From Varibaculum vaginae (GTDB taxonomy: Bacteria > Actinomycetota > Actinomycetes > Actinomycetales > Actinomycetaceae), in assembly GCF_900604285.1 (NCBI RefSeq), contig NZ_UWNY01000003.1:62001-126000 (forward strand): DNA of 64,000 bases, given 5' to 3'. Every line of letters starts with the position of its first letter. Positions within the stretch are counted from its first letter, which is position 1. A model generated the notes under the pieces. The model worked only from the letters and a program-made list of their open reading frames with translations, was not told the origin of the DNA and ran no database searches. Shown piece after piece: positions 43,236-53,000 of the stretch. The position numbers and the translations under genes are program-made.

Positions 43236-45101
43236 CTAACCGCGGCGTTTACCCTTAAAGTCGCGTTTTTTGCCGGTCTTTTTGCCCGGACCTTCGTCCT
43301 CCCTAATCCGCAAAGTACGTCCCGAAACTCTAGCCTTAGCGATTTTACGAATGGTTTCTGGGGAGAGCGGGCGTGCCAGCTCCACTAGCGAGAAACTCTG
43401 CAGAATATCGATATGTCCTACGTCGCCACCTTTGAGGCCGCCTTCTCCGGTGATTGCTCCAACTATAGCGCCCGGTTTAACCCGATCTCGGCGCCCTACC
43501 TCAATCCGGTACCGTCGAGCAGAAGGAGAAGAGAAGTGGCGGCGAGCCGCCCCCTTGGCGCGTGTTCCCTTCTTTGAAGTACCCTCGCGCCCCTCCTCGA
43601 AACTGGCAGAAATGAAACGTCCAAGTTCATCAACTTTTTCTTCCCGCCGGACTCGGAAATCAAGTTGCCGTTTCTCTGGGCCGAAATCACCGCTTGCTAA
43701 TGCCAGTAACGAGGCAGCGGCGTCCCCAATATCTATCCCTTCGGAAACCACCAGGTCTTGGATAGCGTCATAATAAACATCCATTTCTCCCTTTTCTAAA
43801 CGGGATTGGACACGCTTAGCCATCCGACCTGCCCGTGCCTGCGCCACCTGGGCGGGGGAGGGAATGAACACTTCGGTCATTTTCTGGCCAGTGAGCTTTT
43901 CGATTACGCCCTTACGAGGACGCTCTCGGGGAGTAAAGAAAGTTAGCGAGGTACCTTCACGTCCGGCTCTGCCGGTGCGCCCAATGCGGTGTACATAGGC
44001 TTCGGCTTCCCGTGGGACATCGTAATTTACTACTAACCCAATACGTTCCACATCGAGGCCGCGGGCAGCCACATCGGTAGCTACCAGGACATCCAGACCG
44101 CCATCGCGCAGGCGGGCTACGATCCGTTCTCGTTCTGCCTGTGGTACATCGCCGCTGATAGCCGCAGCTAAGAACCCAGCCTTTTGTAATTCCGACCCCA
44201 GCTGTTCGGCATCGATACGGGTACGAACAAACACAATCGCGGCCGAAGCTTCGCTAAGCGCCAGCACCCTAACCAAAGCCTCAGATTTAAACTTGAAGGG
44301 TACCACTGCATAGGTCTGATTAACGGTCTCAACCGTGGAGGATTGAGGGGCAATCGAGATTTCTACCGGATCACTTAAGTGACGCTCCGCAATTCGTTTA
44401 ATCGCTGGGGGCATAGTCGCGGAAAAAAGGGCACGAATAGCTTCCGGGTTGGCGCCGCTAGCAATTTGGTCTACGTCCTCGGAAAAACCCATTCGCAGCA
44501 TCTCGTCTGCTTCGTCTAGAACAAAGAATTTGAGCGCAGATAAATCTAATTCCCCACGTTCCATCAAATCCATAATTCGTCCGGGAGTGCCAACCACGAT
44601 TTGAGCTCCGTCCCGCAAGGCTGAAATCTGCGGTCCGTATGAAGCTCCCCCGTAAACTGCCACTATTTTTAGTGTCATTCCCTGGGAAAACTCAGTTAAC
44701 GCGGTAGCGGATTGGGCAGCAAGTTCCCTGGTAGGAGCCAATATTAAGGCTTGTACTTGTCCAGTTTCTTCACACGCGGAAAGAATGGGCAATCCGAAAG
44801 CGGCAGTTTTGCCAGTTCCGGTTTGTGCGATTCCCACTACATCGCGCCCAGCCATCAAAGGAGGAATGCCTTGCCGTTGAATCGGGGTGGGTTCAGTAAA
44901 CCCCATTTCCTCTAGGGTCTGTAAAATAATTTCCGGCAAGCCAAGGTCGGAAAAGAAAGTTGTTTCCTTCTCTAAGGGTTGTTCGTTGGTGGCATCTGTT
45001 TCGGCACTCTCGAAGCTGCCTTCCACGAAAAGTTCCTCGGTTTCAAAGGGGGAATTGGTTTCAAAAGAGGACGCACTTGCCCCCGCGGCTATTTCACTCA
45101 T
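43236..45101 (-). CDS. deaD: DEAD-box RNA helicase, DeaD/CsdA type
   Basis: ATP-dependent RNA helicase, about 621 aa. Q motif (..GFTEPTPIQRQGIPPLMAGRDV), AQTGTGKTAAF, PTRELA, VLDEADEML, SATMP, and HRIGRTGRAGREG are all present. The C-terminus carries a DbpA-type RNA-binding domain (VKPGAIVGAITGEGGL...) and a Lys/Arg tail. I start at ATG 45101 (MSEIAAGASASS); the frame extends 32 residues upstream to 45197 with unlikely hydrophobic sequence. The N-terminal ~55 residues are acidic. The DeaD role in cold ribosome assembly is family knowledge. Confidence 0.9.
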   Translation of the reverse strand: MSEIAAGASASSFETNSPFETEELFVEGSFESAETDATNEQPLEKETTFFSDLGLPEIILQTLEEMGFTEPTPIQRQGIPPLMAGRDVVGIAQTGTGKTAAFGLPILSACEETGQVQALILAPTRELAAQSATALTEFSQGMTLKIVAVYGGASYGPQISALRDGAQIVVGTPGRIMDLMERGELDLSALKFFVLDEADEMLRMGFSEDVDQIASGANPEAIRALFSATMPPAIKRIAERHLSDPVEISIAPQSSTVETVNQTYAVVPFKFKSEALVRVLALSEASAAIVFVRTRIDAEQLGSELQKAGFLAAAISGDVPQAERERIVARLRDGGLDVLVATDVAARGLDVERIGLVVNYDVPREAEAYVHRIGRTGRAGREGTSLTFFTPRERPRKGVIEKLTGQKMTEVFIPSPAQVAQARAGRMAKRVQSRLEKGEMDVYYDAIQDLVVSEGIDIGDAAASLLALASGDFGPEKRQLDFRVRREEKVDELGRFISASFEEGREGTSKKGTRAKGAARRHFSSPSARRYRIEVGRRDRVKPGAIVGAITGEGGLKGGDVGHIDILQSFSLVELARPLSPETIRKIAKARVSGRTLRIREDEGPGKKTGKKRDFKGKRRG

Positions 45102-45268
45102 TAATTTTTTGCCTGTCTGCTTAATAACTATTCGCTCTAACGCTACCGGAGGTAGCAGCAAAGTTAGCAAATAAGAACCAGTGAAACACGACACCAACGC
45201 CGGCGGAAAATGCTAGCGATTCTCGGGGACGCTAAACTATTAACAGTTAGATTAGGAAAGGAACAGCA

Positions 45269-47053
45269 TTGCTCAGAACGCATGACGCGGGAACTCTTAA
45301 CCGCGACCTGGTGGGACAAACAGTAGAACTAGCGGGTTGGCTTGATCGCCGCCGCGATCACGGGGGCGTTTGCTTCATTGATTTGCGGGATGCCTCCGGG
45401 GTGGCTCAGGTAGTTATCCATGACGAAAAAATCGCCCATGAACTGCGCAGTGAATATGTTCTGCGCATCAAAGGTAAGGTTCATCCGCGTCCGGAAGGTA
45501 ACGAGAATCCAGAACTACCTACCGGTGAAATAGAGGTTTACGCCGATGAGGTAGAGGTACTGAACCCGGCGGCTGCACTACCTTTCCAAGTTTCTGTCCA
45601 TGCCGAAGATTCCGGGAAAGTTGGCGAGGATGCGCGTCTGAAATACCGCTATCTGGATTTGCGTCGCCCCGAGATGCAAAACCGTCTGCGTCTACGCTCG
45701 AAGGTATCCAAGGTCACTCGCGATACTTTAGATTCTCTAGGCTTCGTAGAGATTGAAACCCCGACTTTAACCCGGTCAACTCCGGAGGGGGCACGGGACT
45801 TCTTGGTGCCGGCTCGCCTGAACCCGGGTTCTTGGTATGCCTTGCCGCAGTCGCCACAGCTTTTCAAGCAGCTGCTGATGGTCGCGGGAATGGAACGCTA
45901 CTACCAGATTGCCCGCTGCTACCGGGACGAGGACTTCCGTGCTGATCGTCAGCCCGAGTTCACTCAGCTGGACATCGAGATGAGCTTTGTGCGGCAAGAG
46001 GATGTTATCGAGGTAGCCGAACAGGTACTGACTAATATTTTCAAGCTGATCGATGTAAATATCGAAACCCCAATTCCCCATATGACCTACGCCGATGCCA
46101 TGGCGCGTTTTGGTACTGATAAACCAGATTTACGTTTCGGTCTGGAATTAACAGATTTGACTGAATATTTTAAAAACACCCCCTTTAGGGTGTTCGCCAG
46201 TGCAGACTATGTGGGAGCAGTGGTGATGCCGGGAGGCGCTTCTCAGCCGCGGCGGACTTTCGATAAGTGGCAAGATTGGGCGCGTTCGCGTGGCGGCAAG
46301 GGCTTGGCCTACGTCAAGGTTGAAGATGACGGTAGTCTCTCTGGACCAGTAGCCAAGAATCTCACGGATTCCGAGCGTGAGGGACTAGCCGCGGTGACCG
46401 GCGCTAAGCCGGGGGATTGTATTTTCTTTGGTGCCGGCAAGACTGATGAAGCTCGTGCCTTGTTGGGTGCCGCTCGCCTAGAAATCGGTGCCCGTTGTAA
46501 CCTGCTCGACCCGAACGAATGGAAATTCGTCTGGGTAGTTGACGCGCCGCTGTTTAAGCCCTCGGCGGCTGCCAAGGCGGAAGGGGACGTGGCGCTGGGA
46601 GCTTCTGCTTGGACAGCGGTACACCACGCCTTTACTTCTCCTAAACCCGAATGGCTTGACCATTTCGAGGAAGACCCGGGTAATGCACTGGCCTACGCTT
46701 ACGATATTGTGCTGAACGGTAATGAAATTGGGGGCGGTTCTATCCGTATCCACCGCCGTGACGTACAAGAACGTATTTTCAAGGTGATGGGATTGTCTCC
46801 GGAAGAAGCCCAAGAAAAGTTTGGGTTCTTACTGAATGCCTTTAAATATGGTGCTCCGCCACACGGTGGGATCGCTTTCGGTTGGGATCGGATTGTATCT
46901 TTGATGACCCACGCGGATTCGATTCGCGACGTTATCGCCTTCCCCAAGTCCGGGGGTGGCTACGATCCATTAACCGATGCTCCGGCTCCGATCACGCCCG
47001 AGCAGCGTAAAGAAAGTGGCGTTGACTTCGTTCCAGAGGACGAAGAAGACTAA
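45269..47053 (+). CDS. aspS: Aspartyl-tRNA synthetase
   Basis: 594 aa bacterial-type class IIb synthetase. N-terminal OB anticodon domain ([21 protein letters not shown]), motif 2 region [34 protein letters not shown], the GAD insertion domain (~300-420) and motif 3 [16 protein letters not shown] 45269 has AAAGGAA upstream. Whether it also charges tRNA-Asn cannot be read from sequence alone. A strong terminator follows. Confidence 0.95.
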   Translation: MLRTHDAGTLNRDLVGQTVELAGWLDRRRDHGGVCFIDLRDASGVAQVVIHDEKIAHELRSEYVLRIKGKVHPRPEGNENPELPTGEIEVYADEVEVLNPAAALPFQVSVHAEDSGKVGEDARLKYRYLDLRRPEMQNRLRLRSKVSKVTRDTLDSLGFVEIETPTLTRSTPEGARDFLVPARLNPGSWYALPQSPQLFKQLLMVAGMERYYQIARCYRDEDFRADRQPEFTQLDIEMSFVRQEDVIEVAEQVLTNIFKLIDVNIETPIPHMTYADAMARFGTDKPDLRFGLELTDLTEYFKNTPFRVFASADYVGAVVMPGGASQPRRTFDKWQDWARSRGGKGLAYVKVEDDGSLSGPVAKNLTDSEREGLAAVTGAKPGDCIFFGAGKTDEARALLGAARLEIGARCNLLDPNEWKFVWVVDAPLFKPSAAAKAEGDVALGASAWTAVHHAFTSPKPEWLDHFEEDPGNALAYAYDIVLNGNEIGGGSIRIHRRDVQERIFKVMGLSPEEAQEKFGFLLNAFKYGAPPHGGIAFGWDRIVSLMTHADSIRDVIAFPKSGGGYDPLTDAPAPITPEQRKESGVDFVPEDEED

Positions 47054-47073
47054 GCTTGTTCAAAACTTAACTT

Positions 47074-47105
47074 GCCGCCCCTACCTTGGTAGGGGCGGCT
47101 TGGTT
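47074..47105. terminator. Terminator after aspS
   Basis: A 12-bp perfect stem, GCCGCCCCTACC with GGTAGGGGCGGC, around a TT loop, followed by TTGGTTT. It lies between aspS and the convergent transporter gene. Confidence 0.85.
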
Positions 47106-47132
47106 TATATCCTCCTCGCCTTGTCGTTTAGG

Positions 47133-48101
47133 TTAGGCAGGTTTCGTAGCTAGGCGGCGCGCCAATATCGCGCATACCAATAACTGGAATTGGTGAAACA
47201 CAATCACCGGGATAGTTACGGCCGCTACGGTAGCGGGCGGGAAAATAATGGCCGCCATTGGCAACCCGGTGGCCAGGGATTTCTTGGACCCGCACATCAG
47301 CAGCACAATCCGGTCGCGCCGCGCTAGCGATACCCAGCGTCCCAAGTTCCAGGTGAGGGTGAGCATAATGACCAGCACCACCATGCATTGCAGCAGCAGC
47401 AATCCCACTTGGTGGGCGGAGATTTGTTGCCAGAGCCCACCGGCAGTGGCACCACAAACTGACGAGGCCACAATCGCCAAGATAGTGCCGTTATCGGTGG
47501 CTTTGGTAAGGCTACGGTGCGCATTTAGCCACTTGCCGATAAAACGGTGAACGAGTTGTCCGAGTATAAAGGGAAGGAGTAGTTGCAGCAAGACATTTAC
47601 CACCCGCGAAGCCTCAACCCCACTGGCTCTGCCCATCACTGCGAACACTAGGGCGGGGGTGAGGATAATCCCCGCGATATTAGAGATACTGGCAGAGCAA
47701 ACCGCGCCCGCGATATTCCCTCCGGCAATCGAAGTAAAAGTTACCGAGGACTGAACGGTGGAGGGCAGCAGGGTTAGATACAGGGTACCGAGGGCGAAAA
47801 CCGGTCCCAGCAGCTTCAGGTCTAATGGGTGCATCACTATCCCAAGTAGGGGGAAGAGTATGAAGGTCGAAATCGCGACTGCTCCCTGCAGGCGCCAGTT
47901 TTTTATACCTTCCCAGATTTCTTGAGTAGAGAGTCGCGCCCCGTAAAGAAAAAACAACAATATGATTAGGGCATTACCTAGATATCCCAGGGACTTAACC
48001 ACCTGCGCGGGTACAGGGATTAAGATGCCGAGCACCAAAATTAACAGTATGGAAAGAATAAAGGGATCTAAAAGACTATGTAATCGCTGTTTTCCGCTCA
48101 C
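47133..48101 (-). CDS. SBF-like (bile acid:sodium symporter family, YfeH-type) transporter
   Basis: 322 aa with about ten hydrophobic helices. Family features include the early LFFLYGARLSTQEIWEGIKNWRLQ segment, TLYLTLLPSTVQSSVTFTSIAGGN and ..MCGSKKSLATGLPMAAIIF... The substrate of this subgroup is unknown; 'bile acid' is only the superfamily name. The GTG 48101 start has TATCTT 6 nt upstream on the minus strand. Confidence 0.88.
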   Translation of the reverse strand: MSGKQRLHSLLDPFILSILLILVLGILIPVPAQVVKSLGYLGNALIILLFFLYGARLSTQEIWEGIKNWRLQGAVAISTFILFPLLGIVMHPLDLKLLGPVFALGTLYLTLLPSTVQSSVTFTSIAGGNIAGAVCSASISNIAGIILTPALVFAVMGRASGVEASRVVNVLLQLLLPFILGQLVHRFIGKWLNAHRSLTKATDNGTILAIVASSVCGATAGGLWQQISAHQVGLLLLQCMVVLVIMLTLTWNLGRWVSLARRDRIVLLMCGSKKSLATGLPMAAIIFPPATVAAVTIPVIVFHQFQLLVCAILARRLATKPA

Positions 48102-48113
48102 TGAACCAAGATA
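48102..48113 (-). promoter_or_regulatory. Candidate -10 box for a leaderless transporter transcript
   Basis: TATCTT (48113-48108 on the minus strand), 6 nt, then GTG 48101. There is no ribosome-binding site. Confidence 0.4.
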
Positions 48114-48187
48114 CCTGGATGGGTAGTAACTGGTCTAAACCGGTTCGGAACGGTTCGATATATCGTGAATGGTAATAGCTAGCTGCT

Positions 48188-48514
48188 TTAGCAGTCGGCG
48201 AAAGTACCGACAGCAGGCGACCATTCTTTCACCGTCATTGCCTTAACGATTCCGGCTTTCGCATAGGGATCATCCTTGAGGATTTGTTTGGCTTCCTCGC
48301 TGTCGCGAGCCAACATAATTGTCAAGGAGCCCCGCGTATCCCCGGCGGCGGTACGGCCGGTAGATAGTACGATTCCTAGGCTATTTAGACGATGCATGAA
48401 GGTACGATGGTCGGCACGAAACTCTTTTTTACGCTCCACCAGTTCGGGATCATAGTCGTAAAGAACTATATAAAGACACATTCCTTGGTTGTCTTCGTGT
48501 CCGGGAGTAGCCAT
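48188..48514 (-). CDS. YciI-family protein
   Basis: 108 aa of the YCII-related fold, with LYIVLYDYDPELVERKKEFRADHRTFMHRL (the conserved His/Asp pair) and DDPYAKAGIVKAMTVKEW at the C-terminus. Family members form small dimeric ferredoxin-like proteins of uncertain function. ATG 48514 has a canonical AGGAGG 6-7 nt upstream on the minus strand. Confidence 0.88.
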   Translation of the reverse strand: MATPGHEDNQGMCLYIVLYDYDPELVERKKEFRADHRTFMHRLNSLGIVLSTGRTAAGDTRGSLTIMLARDSEEAKQILKDDPYAKAGIVKAMTVKEWSPAVGTFADC

Positions 48515-48611
48515 CTTTACCTCCTGTTTTGCACTATGCTAGCTGAGACTGACTCTCAAAAAGCTAACCGTTTCTATCCTAACGCAGGTTTTGGCGTAAC
48601 GCGCGAATATT

Positions 48612-49427
48612 TTACGATGTCGATAATTCCTGGTCTCGGGCTACTGCCGCGTTAACGGCAGCGCGGGTAGCCACGGAAAACCCAGCATCTTCCATCGCTA
48701 ACAGACCAGCTACGGTGGTGCCGGCGGGGGAGCAAACCTGATCTACTAACGCTTGAGGGTTTAAACCTTGGGGCAGATTGTGGAGGACGTTAAGTGCGGA
48801 ACCGGCAACCGCCTGCGCCACTATCTGGGTGGCTTGGGTTTTCGTGAATCCGTGTGCAACGCCTGCCTGAGCGAGAGCATCTATGAAACGATAAATCCAT
48901 GCTGGAGAGCATCCGGCGAGGGCAGCAAAGGCCGCGAATTTTTCTTCCGGTACCAACGCGGTTTTTCCAATGGCATCAAACATTTCCTGCACTTCGCCTA
49001 GTGCTTTTTCGCTAACGTATTGGTTGGCGGCAATCCCAGATATTGACTGGTTAATTTGGGCGTTCACATTCGGCATTACCCGCACTATCGGGGTTTTTGC
49101 AGGTAAATGTGCCGCAATGTCTGCTAGGGATTTTCCGGCAGCTACCGAAACTACTATGGGTTTTGCGGCGAGAGCGTCCCCTAAATCATCGAGCAGAGGT
49201 GTGAGCATATGGGGTTTTACCCCAAGTAGTAGGTAATTCGCCTCCCTCGCTACGGTAGCGGCATTTGGGGCTACAGAAAGCGGAAACTGTTCCTCGAGGG
49301 CGCGCATTCGTGAGCGGGTACGGTTAAAAACTAAAATATCTTCAGTTTGCAGTTGCCCGGAAGAAAGGAGGCCGCGCACAATCGCGCCTCCCATGGAACC
49401 CACGCCGATTACCCCGAGCTTGACCAT
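48612..49427 (-). CDS. proC: Pyrroline-5-carboxylate reductase
   Basis: Last step of proline synthesis, NAD(P)H-dependent. About 271 aa with the N-terminal Rossmann GVIGVGSMGGAI, ..VRVMPNVNAQINQSISGIA.. and the C-terminal dimer/catalytic helix ALAGCSPAWIYRFIDALAQAGV..GFTKTQA. ATG 49427 is chosen because GGGGAGG lies 5 nt upstream; the longer frame to 49457 has no such signal. Divergent from the ileS leader. Confidence 0.92.
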   Translation of the reverse strand: MVKLGVIGVGSMGGAIVRGLLSSGQLQTEDILVFNRTRSRMRALEEQFPLSVAPNAATVAREANYLLLGVKPHMLTPLLDDLGDALAAKPIVVSVAAGKSLADIAAHLPAKTPIVRVMPNVNAQINQSISGIAANQYVSEKALGEVQEMFDAIGKTALVPEEKFAAFAALAGCSPAWIYRFIDALAQAGVAHGFTKTQATQIVAQAVAGSALNVLHNLPQGLNPQALVDQVCSPAGTTVAGLLAMEDAGFSVATRAAVNAAVARDQELSTS

Positions 49428-49483
49428 GTTTCCTCCCCAGAAAGTGATTTTTGCCAACTGTGTTTATCTTAGCGCGGACAAAA

Positions 49484-49512
49484 TTTCGAGAAAAAGCGAA
49501 ACGGGTTATGCT
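49484..49512 (+). promoter_or_regulatory. Candidate promoter of the ileS T-box transcript
   Basis: TTTCGA (49484-49489), a 17-nt spacer and TATGCT (49507-49512). The predicted transcription start at about 49519 is just before the first T-box stem. Confidence 0.4.
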
Positions 49513-49518
49513 GTTGGG

Positions 49519-49705
49519 AAGTGGCGTTGATCCGGCTATCACCGAGGAGCCTCTGGAAGAACCCTCTACTAGAGGTAGTAGAACCAGACGGGTAAGCCCG
49601 TAACAGCAGTTAATGAGGCCCAAGTTTTGGGTGAAGCGGGGTGGTACCGCGGGGCTGGAAGGCCTTCGTCCCAGCACTGGCAGTAACGGCTCTAAATAGG
49701 TGAGG
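49519..49705 (+). promoter_or_regulatory. T-box riboswitch upstream of ileS (isoleucine specifier, ultrashort Stem I)
   Basis: The core T-box sequence TGGTACCGCG (49642-49651) contains the TGGN bulge that pairs with the uncharged tRNA 3' end. Upstream, GGCT-AUCACCGAGG-AGCC forms a very short Stem I whose loop carries the specifier ATC (49538-49540) for isoleucine. No U-tract terminator follows the antisequestrator region; instead the ribosome-binding site AGGTGAGG (49698-49705) lies at the 3' end. This fits the actinobacterial ileS T-box class that controls translation initiation rather than termination. Uncharged tRNA-Ile would expose the ribosome-binding site. Confidence 0.93.
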
Positions 49706-49711
49706 TTAAAC

Positions 49712-52700
49712 GTGGGCTACTATCCGCGGCATAAAGATGGCGATGTTTCCGCCAATCCGTCTTTTCCCGAACTAGAGGAACAGACCCTGAAATATTGGAA
49801 GCAGAACGATACTTTCCGCAAGTCGATTGCCCAAAGAGAAGCGGGAGACGCGGGTTCTAACGAGTTCGTGTTTTATGATGGCCCTCCCTTTGCTAATGGT
49901 CTGCCCCACTATGGGCATTTGCTGACCGGTTATGTAAAAGACGTGGTGGGGCGCTACCAAACCATGCAAGGTCACCGGGTGGAACGGCGTTTTGGTTGGG
50001 ATACTCACGGTCTGCCGGCAGAGCTGGAAGCCGAACGTATCTTGGAGATTGATGACAAATCCCAGATTGAAGGTCCGGGTGGTATCGGGATTGAAAAATT
50101 CAATCAGACCTGCCGGGAATCGGTGCTGCGCTACACCAAAGAGTGGGAAGAATATGTTACCCGCCAGGCGCGCTGGGTGGATTTTGATAACGATTACAAG
50201 ACGCTTGACGTTAACTATATGGAGTCGGTTATTTGGGCGTTTAAGCAGCTCTACGATAAGGGATTGGCCTATGAAGGTTTTCGGGTATTGCCCTACTGCT
50301 GGAACGACCAGACTCCACTTTCTAATCATGAACTGAAAATGGATGACGATATTTATCAAGATCGTCAAGACAATACCGTAACCGTGGGGCTACGCCTGGA
50401 AACCGGGGAACTAGCGTTGGTATGGACCACCACCCCCTGGACGCTGCCTTCTAACCTAGCGATTGCGGTTGGCCCCGAGATTAATTATGTAACCGTTCAG
50501 GTAGACCCAGATTTAGAATCTCCAGTAGCGGGGGAGAAGGTTATTATCGCGCGCGACCTTTTGCCTGCCTACGCTAAAGAGTTGGGTGAAGACCCACAGA
50601 TCTTGGCGGAATACCCGGGTTCAGAGCTGGTAGGACGCTCCTACGAGCCGATTTTTGACTACTATAAAGATCAGCTGGGTGAGGGTGAAACCCCGGGTGC
50701 TAAGGCCTACCACGTACTGGCGGCGGACTTCGTAACCACCACTGATGGTACCGGGCTGGTACACCAGGCTCCCTACGGCGAGGACGATATGATCCTGTTA
50801 ACCGCCAATGGGATTAACGCGGTCACTCCGATAGATGAGGCTGGTCTATTCACGGCGGAGGTTCCTGACTACCAGGGTGTACAGATTTTTGATGCCAATA
50901 AGCAGATTATTCGTGACTTCCGGCTAGGTAACGAGGACGACCAAGGTCCCCTGGCACGTACCCCGAAAGAAAAACGGGCAGTGTTGGTGCGTCAGCAGTC
51001 TTATGTACACTCTTATCCGCACTGTTGGCGTTGCCGCAAGCCGCTAATTTACAAGCCGGTTTCTTCTTGGTTTGTGAAAGTAACCGAATTCCGTGAGCGT
51101 ATGGTGGAACTAAACCAGCAAATCAGCTGGGTACCAGACCATATTAAAGATGGACAGTTCGGTAAATGGCTAGAAGGCGCCCGCGACTGGTCTATTTCGC
51201 GTAACCGTTTTTGGGGTAGCCCCATACCGGTGTGGAAATCTGATGACCCCAATTATCCGCGGGTAGATGTTTATGGTTCCCTGGCAGAACTGGAAGCAGA
51301 CTTCGGGGTAGAGGTTAAAGATTTACACCGGCCGTTTATTGACACTTTGGTACGTCCTAACCCGGATGATCCCACCGGTAAATCGATGATGCGACGCATT
51401 CCCGATGTATTAGATTGCTGGTTCGATTCTGGTTCTATGCCTTATGCGCAGGTACACTATCCCTTTGAAAATCAGCAATGGTTCGAGGATCACTATCCCG
51501 GCGATTTCATCGTGGAATATATCGGGCAAACCCGCGGTTGGTTCTATCTGCTGCACGTGCTGGCCACGGCGCTATTTGATCGTCCCGCTTTTACCTCCTG
51601 TGTTTCCCATGGGATTGTGCTCGGCGATGATGGTCGTAAAATGTCCAAGTCGCTGCGTAACTATCCGGACGTTAACGAAGTGTTCGACACCTACGGTTCG
51701 GATGCGATGCGTTGGTTCCTGATGTCCTCTCCGGTGGTACGGGGTGGAAACCTGGTGGTTAAAGGCGAGGGGATTCGAGATACGGTTCGCCACGTGATTT
51801 TGCCGCTATGGAACATTTATTACTTCTTTGCTCTATACGCTGGTTCTTGCAATAAAGGTACCGGCTACCAGGCGAAATCCTTAGATTTAGCGGATCCAAA
51901 GACACTCGAGCAACTGGGAGTTATGGATCGGTATCTGCTTGCCCGTACTCGCAACTTGGCTCTAAAAGTCAAGGAGCTCTTGGATAGCTACGATATTCCC
52001 GGGGCTTGCGAGGCAGTGAGTGAACATCTGGACTTGATGACTAACTGGTACGTACGTACTTCTCGGGATCGTTTCTGGGAAGAAGAAGCTACAGCTTACG
52101 ACACTCTCTACACTTGCCTAGAGGTACTGATGCGAGTCATGGCGCCGTTAGCTCCGCTAGTGACCGAGGAAATTTGGCGGGGCTTGACCGGGGGTGAATC
52201 GGTACATCTTTGTGATTACCCGGTGGTTCCGGACACGGTTGATGATCCGGCATTAGTGGCGGCTATGGACATGGTGCGAGAGGTAGTATCGGCTGCCCAC
52301 TCACTGCGCAAGACCCACAGTTTGCGGGTACGTCAGCCGCTGAAGTCGCTTACCATTGTGCACGACGAAGCCCAAAAACTGGCGGATTTCTCGGAATTGA
52401 TTGCCGGGGAAGTGAACGTGAAACAGGTGGTATTGCAGGCCTCTAGCGAGTCGGGTCTGCAGTTGCAGCGACAACTGAAGCTGAATCCGAAAGCGTTTGA
52501 TCCGCAGGTTCGTAAAGCCACCTCGCAACTGTTTAAGGCACAAAAGACCGGTCAGTGGCAGGAAGAGGGTGAAACTGTAGTTTTCCCGGACGTGCTACTT
52601 GCCGGACAGCCAGTTACCTTAAGTGGCGAGCAGTTCTCGCTTTCGACAACGGTGGAGGTTGAGGAAGGGCAGGTGGCCACAGTTCTAGGTGATGGAGCGG

Positions 52701-52972
52701 TAGTAGTCCTTGATACCGAAATTACCCCGGAGCTAGAGGCTGAAGGCTATGCCCGCGACTTGGTGCGTTCCATCCAAGATGAACGAAAAGCTCAAGATCT
52801 GCATGTTTCTGACCGTATTGAGTTGGTGCTGGAGGTTCCTAGCGAACGAGTAGTCGGCGTACAGAAACATGCCCAGATGATCGCCCGAGAAGTGCTGGCA
52901 ACAGCATTTAAAGTTGAATCCGCGAACGCAGATGAGGTGAAAATCAACATCACTGCGGTGCATCCGGTATAG
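49712..52972 (+). CDS. ileS: Isoleucyl-tRNA synthetase
   Basis: About 1086 aa class I synthetase. HIGH-type motif in [21 protein letters not shown] in [14 protein letters not shown], the editing CP1 domain with ..[19 protein letters not shown] and a C-terminal ..[22 protein letters not shown].. domain. This is the long, eukaryote/actinobacterial-type IleS. GTG 49712 is preferred: it gives GYYPRHKDG at the start and has AGGTGAGG 6 nt upstream. GTG 49700 overlaps that ribosome-binding site. Expression is controlled by the T-box leader. Confidence 0.95.
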   Translation: MGYYPRHKDGDVSANPSFPELEEQTLKYWKQNDTFRKSIAQREAGDAGSNEFVFYDGPPFANGLPHYGHLLTGYVKDVVGRYQTMQGHRVERRFGWDTHGLPAELEAERILEIDDKSQIEGPGGIGIEKFNQTCRESVLRYTKEWEEYVTRQARWVDFDNDYKTLDVNYMESVIWAFKQLYDKGLAYEGFRVLPYCWNDQTPLSNHELKMDDDIYQDRQDNTVTVGLRLETGELALVWTTTPWTLPSNLAIAVGPEINYVTVQVDPDLESPVAGEKVIIARDLLPAYAKELGEDPQILAEYPGSELVGRSYEPIFDYYKDQLGEGETPGAKAYHVLAADFVTTTDGTGLVHQAPYGEDDMILLTANGINAVTPIDEAGLFTAEVPDYQGVQIFDANKQIIRDFRLGNEDDQGPLARTPKEKRAVLVRQQSYVHSYPHCWRCRKPLIYKPVSSWFVKVTEFRERMVELNQQISWVPDHIKDGQFGKWLEGARDWSISRNRFWGSPIPVWKSDDPNYPRVDVYGSLAELEADFGVEVKDLHRPFIDTLVRPNPDDPTGKSMMRRIPDVLDCWFDSGSMPYAQVHYPFENQQWFEDHYPGDFIVEYIGQTRGWFYLLHVLATALFDRPAFTSCVSHGIVLGDDGRKMSKSLRNYPDVNEVFDTYGSDAMRWFLMSSPVVRGGNLVVKGEGIRDTVRHVILPLWNIYYFFALYAGSCNKGTGYQAKSLDLADPKTLEQLGVMDRYLLARTRNLALKVKELLDSYDIPGACEAVSEHLDLMTNWYVRTSRDRFWEEEATAYDTLYTCLEVLMRVMAPLAPLVTEEIWRGLTGGESVHLCDYPVVPDTVDDPALVAAMDMVREVVSAAHSLRKTHSLRVRQPLKSLTIVHDEAQKLADFSELIAGEVNVKQVVLQASSESGLQLQRQLKLNPKAFDPQVRKATSQLFKAQKTGQWQEEGETVVFPDVLLAGQPVTLSGEQFSLSTTVEVEEGQVATVLGDGAVVVLDTEITPELEAEGYARDLVRSIQDERKAQDLHVSDRIELVLEVPSERVVGVQKHAQMIAREVLATAFKVESANADEVKINITAVHPV

Positions 52973-53000
52973 GTAATATGCCGGCCCAAAAGGGGGATTA

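Noticed and set aside
47128-47138. TTAGGTTAGGC, which matches half of a DtxR/IdeR iron box
   Set aside because: It overlaps the 3' end of the transporter gene, has no second half and no promoter follows; most likely chance.
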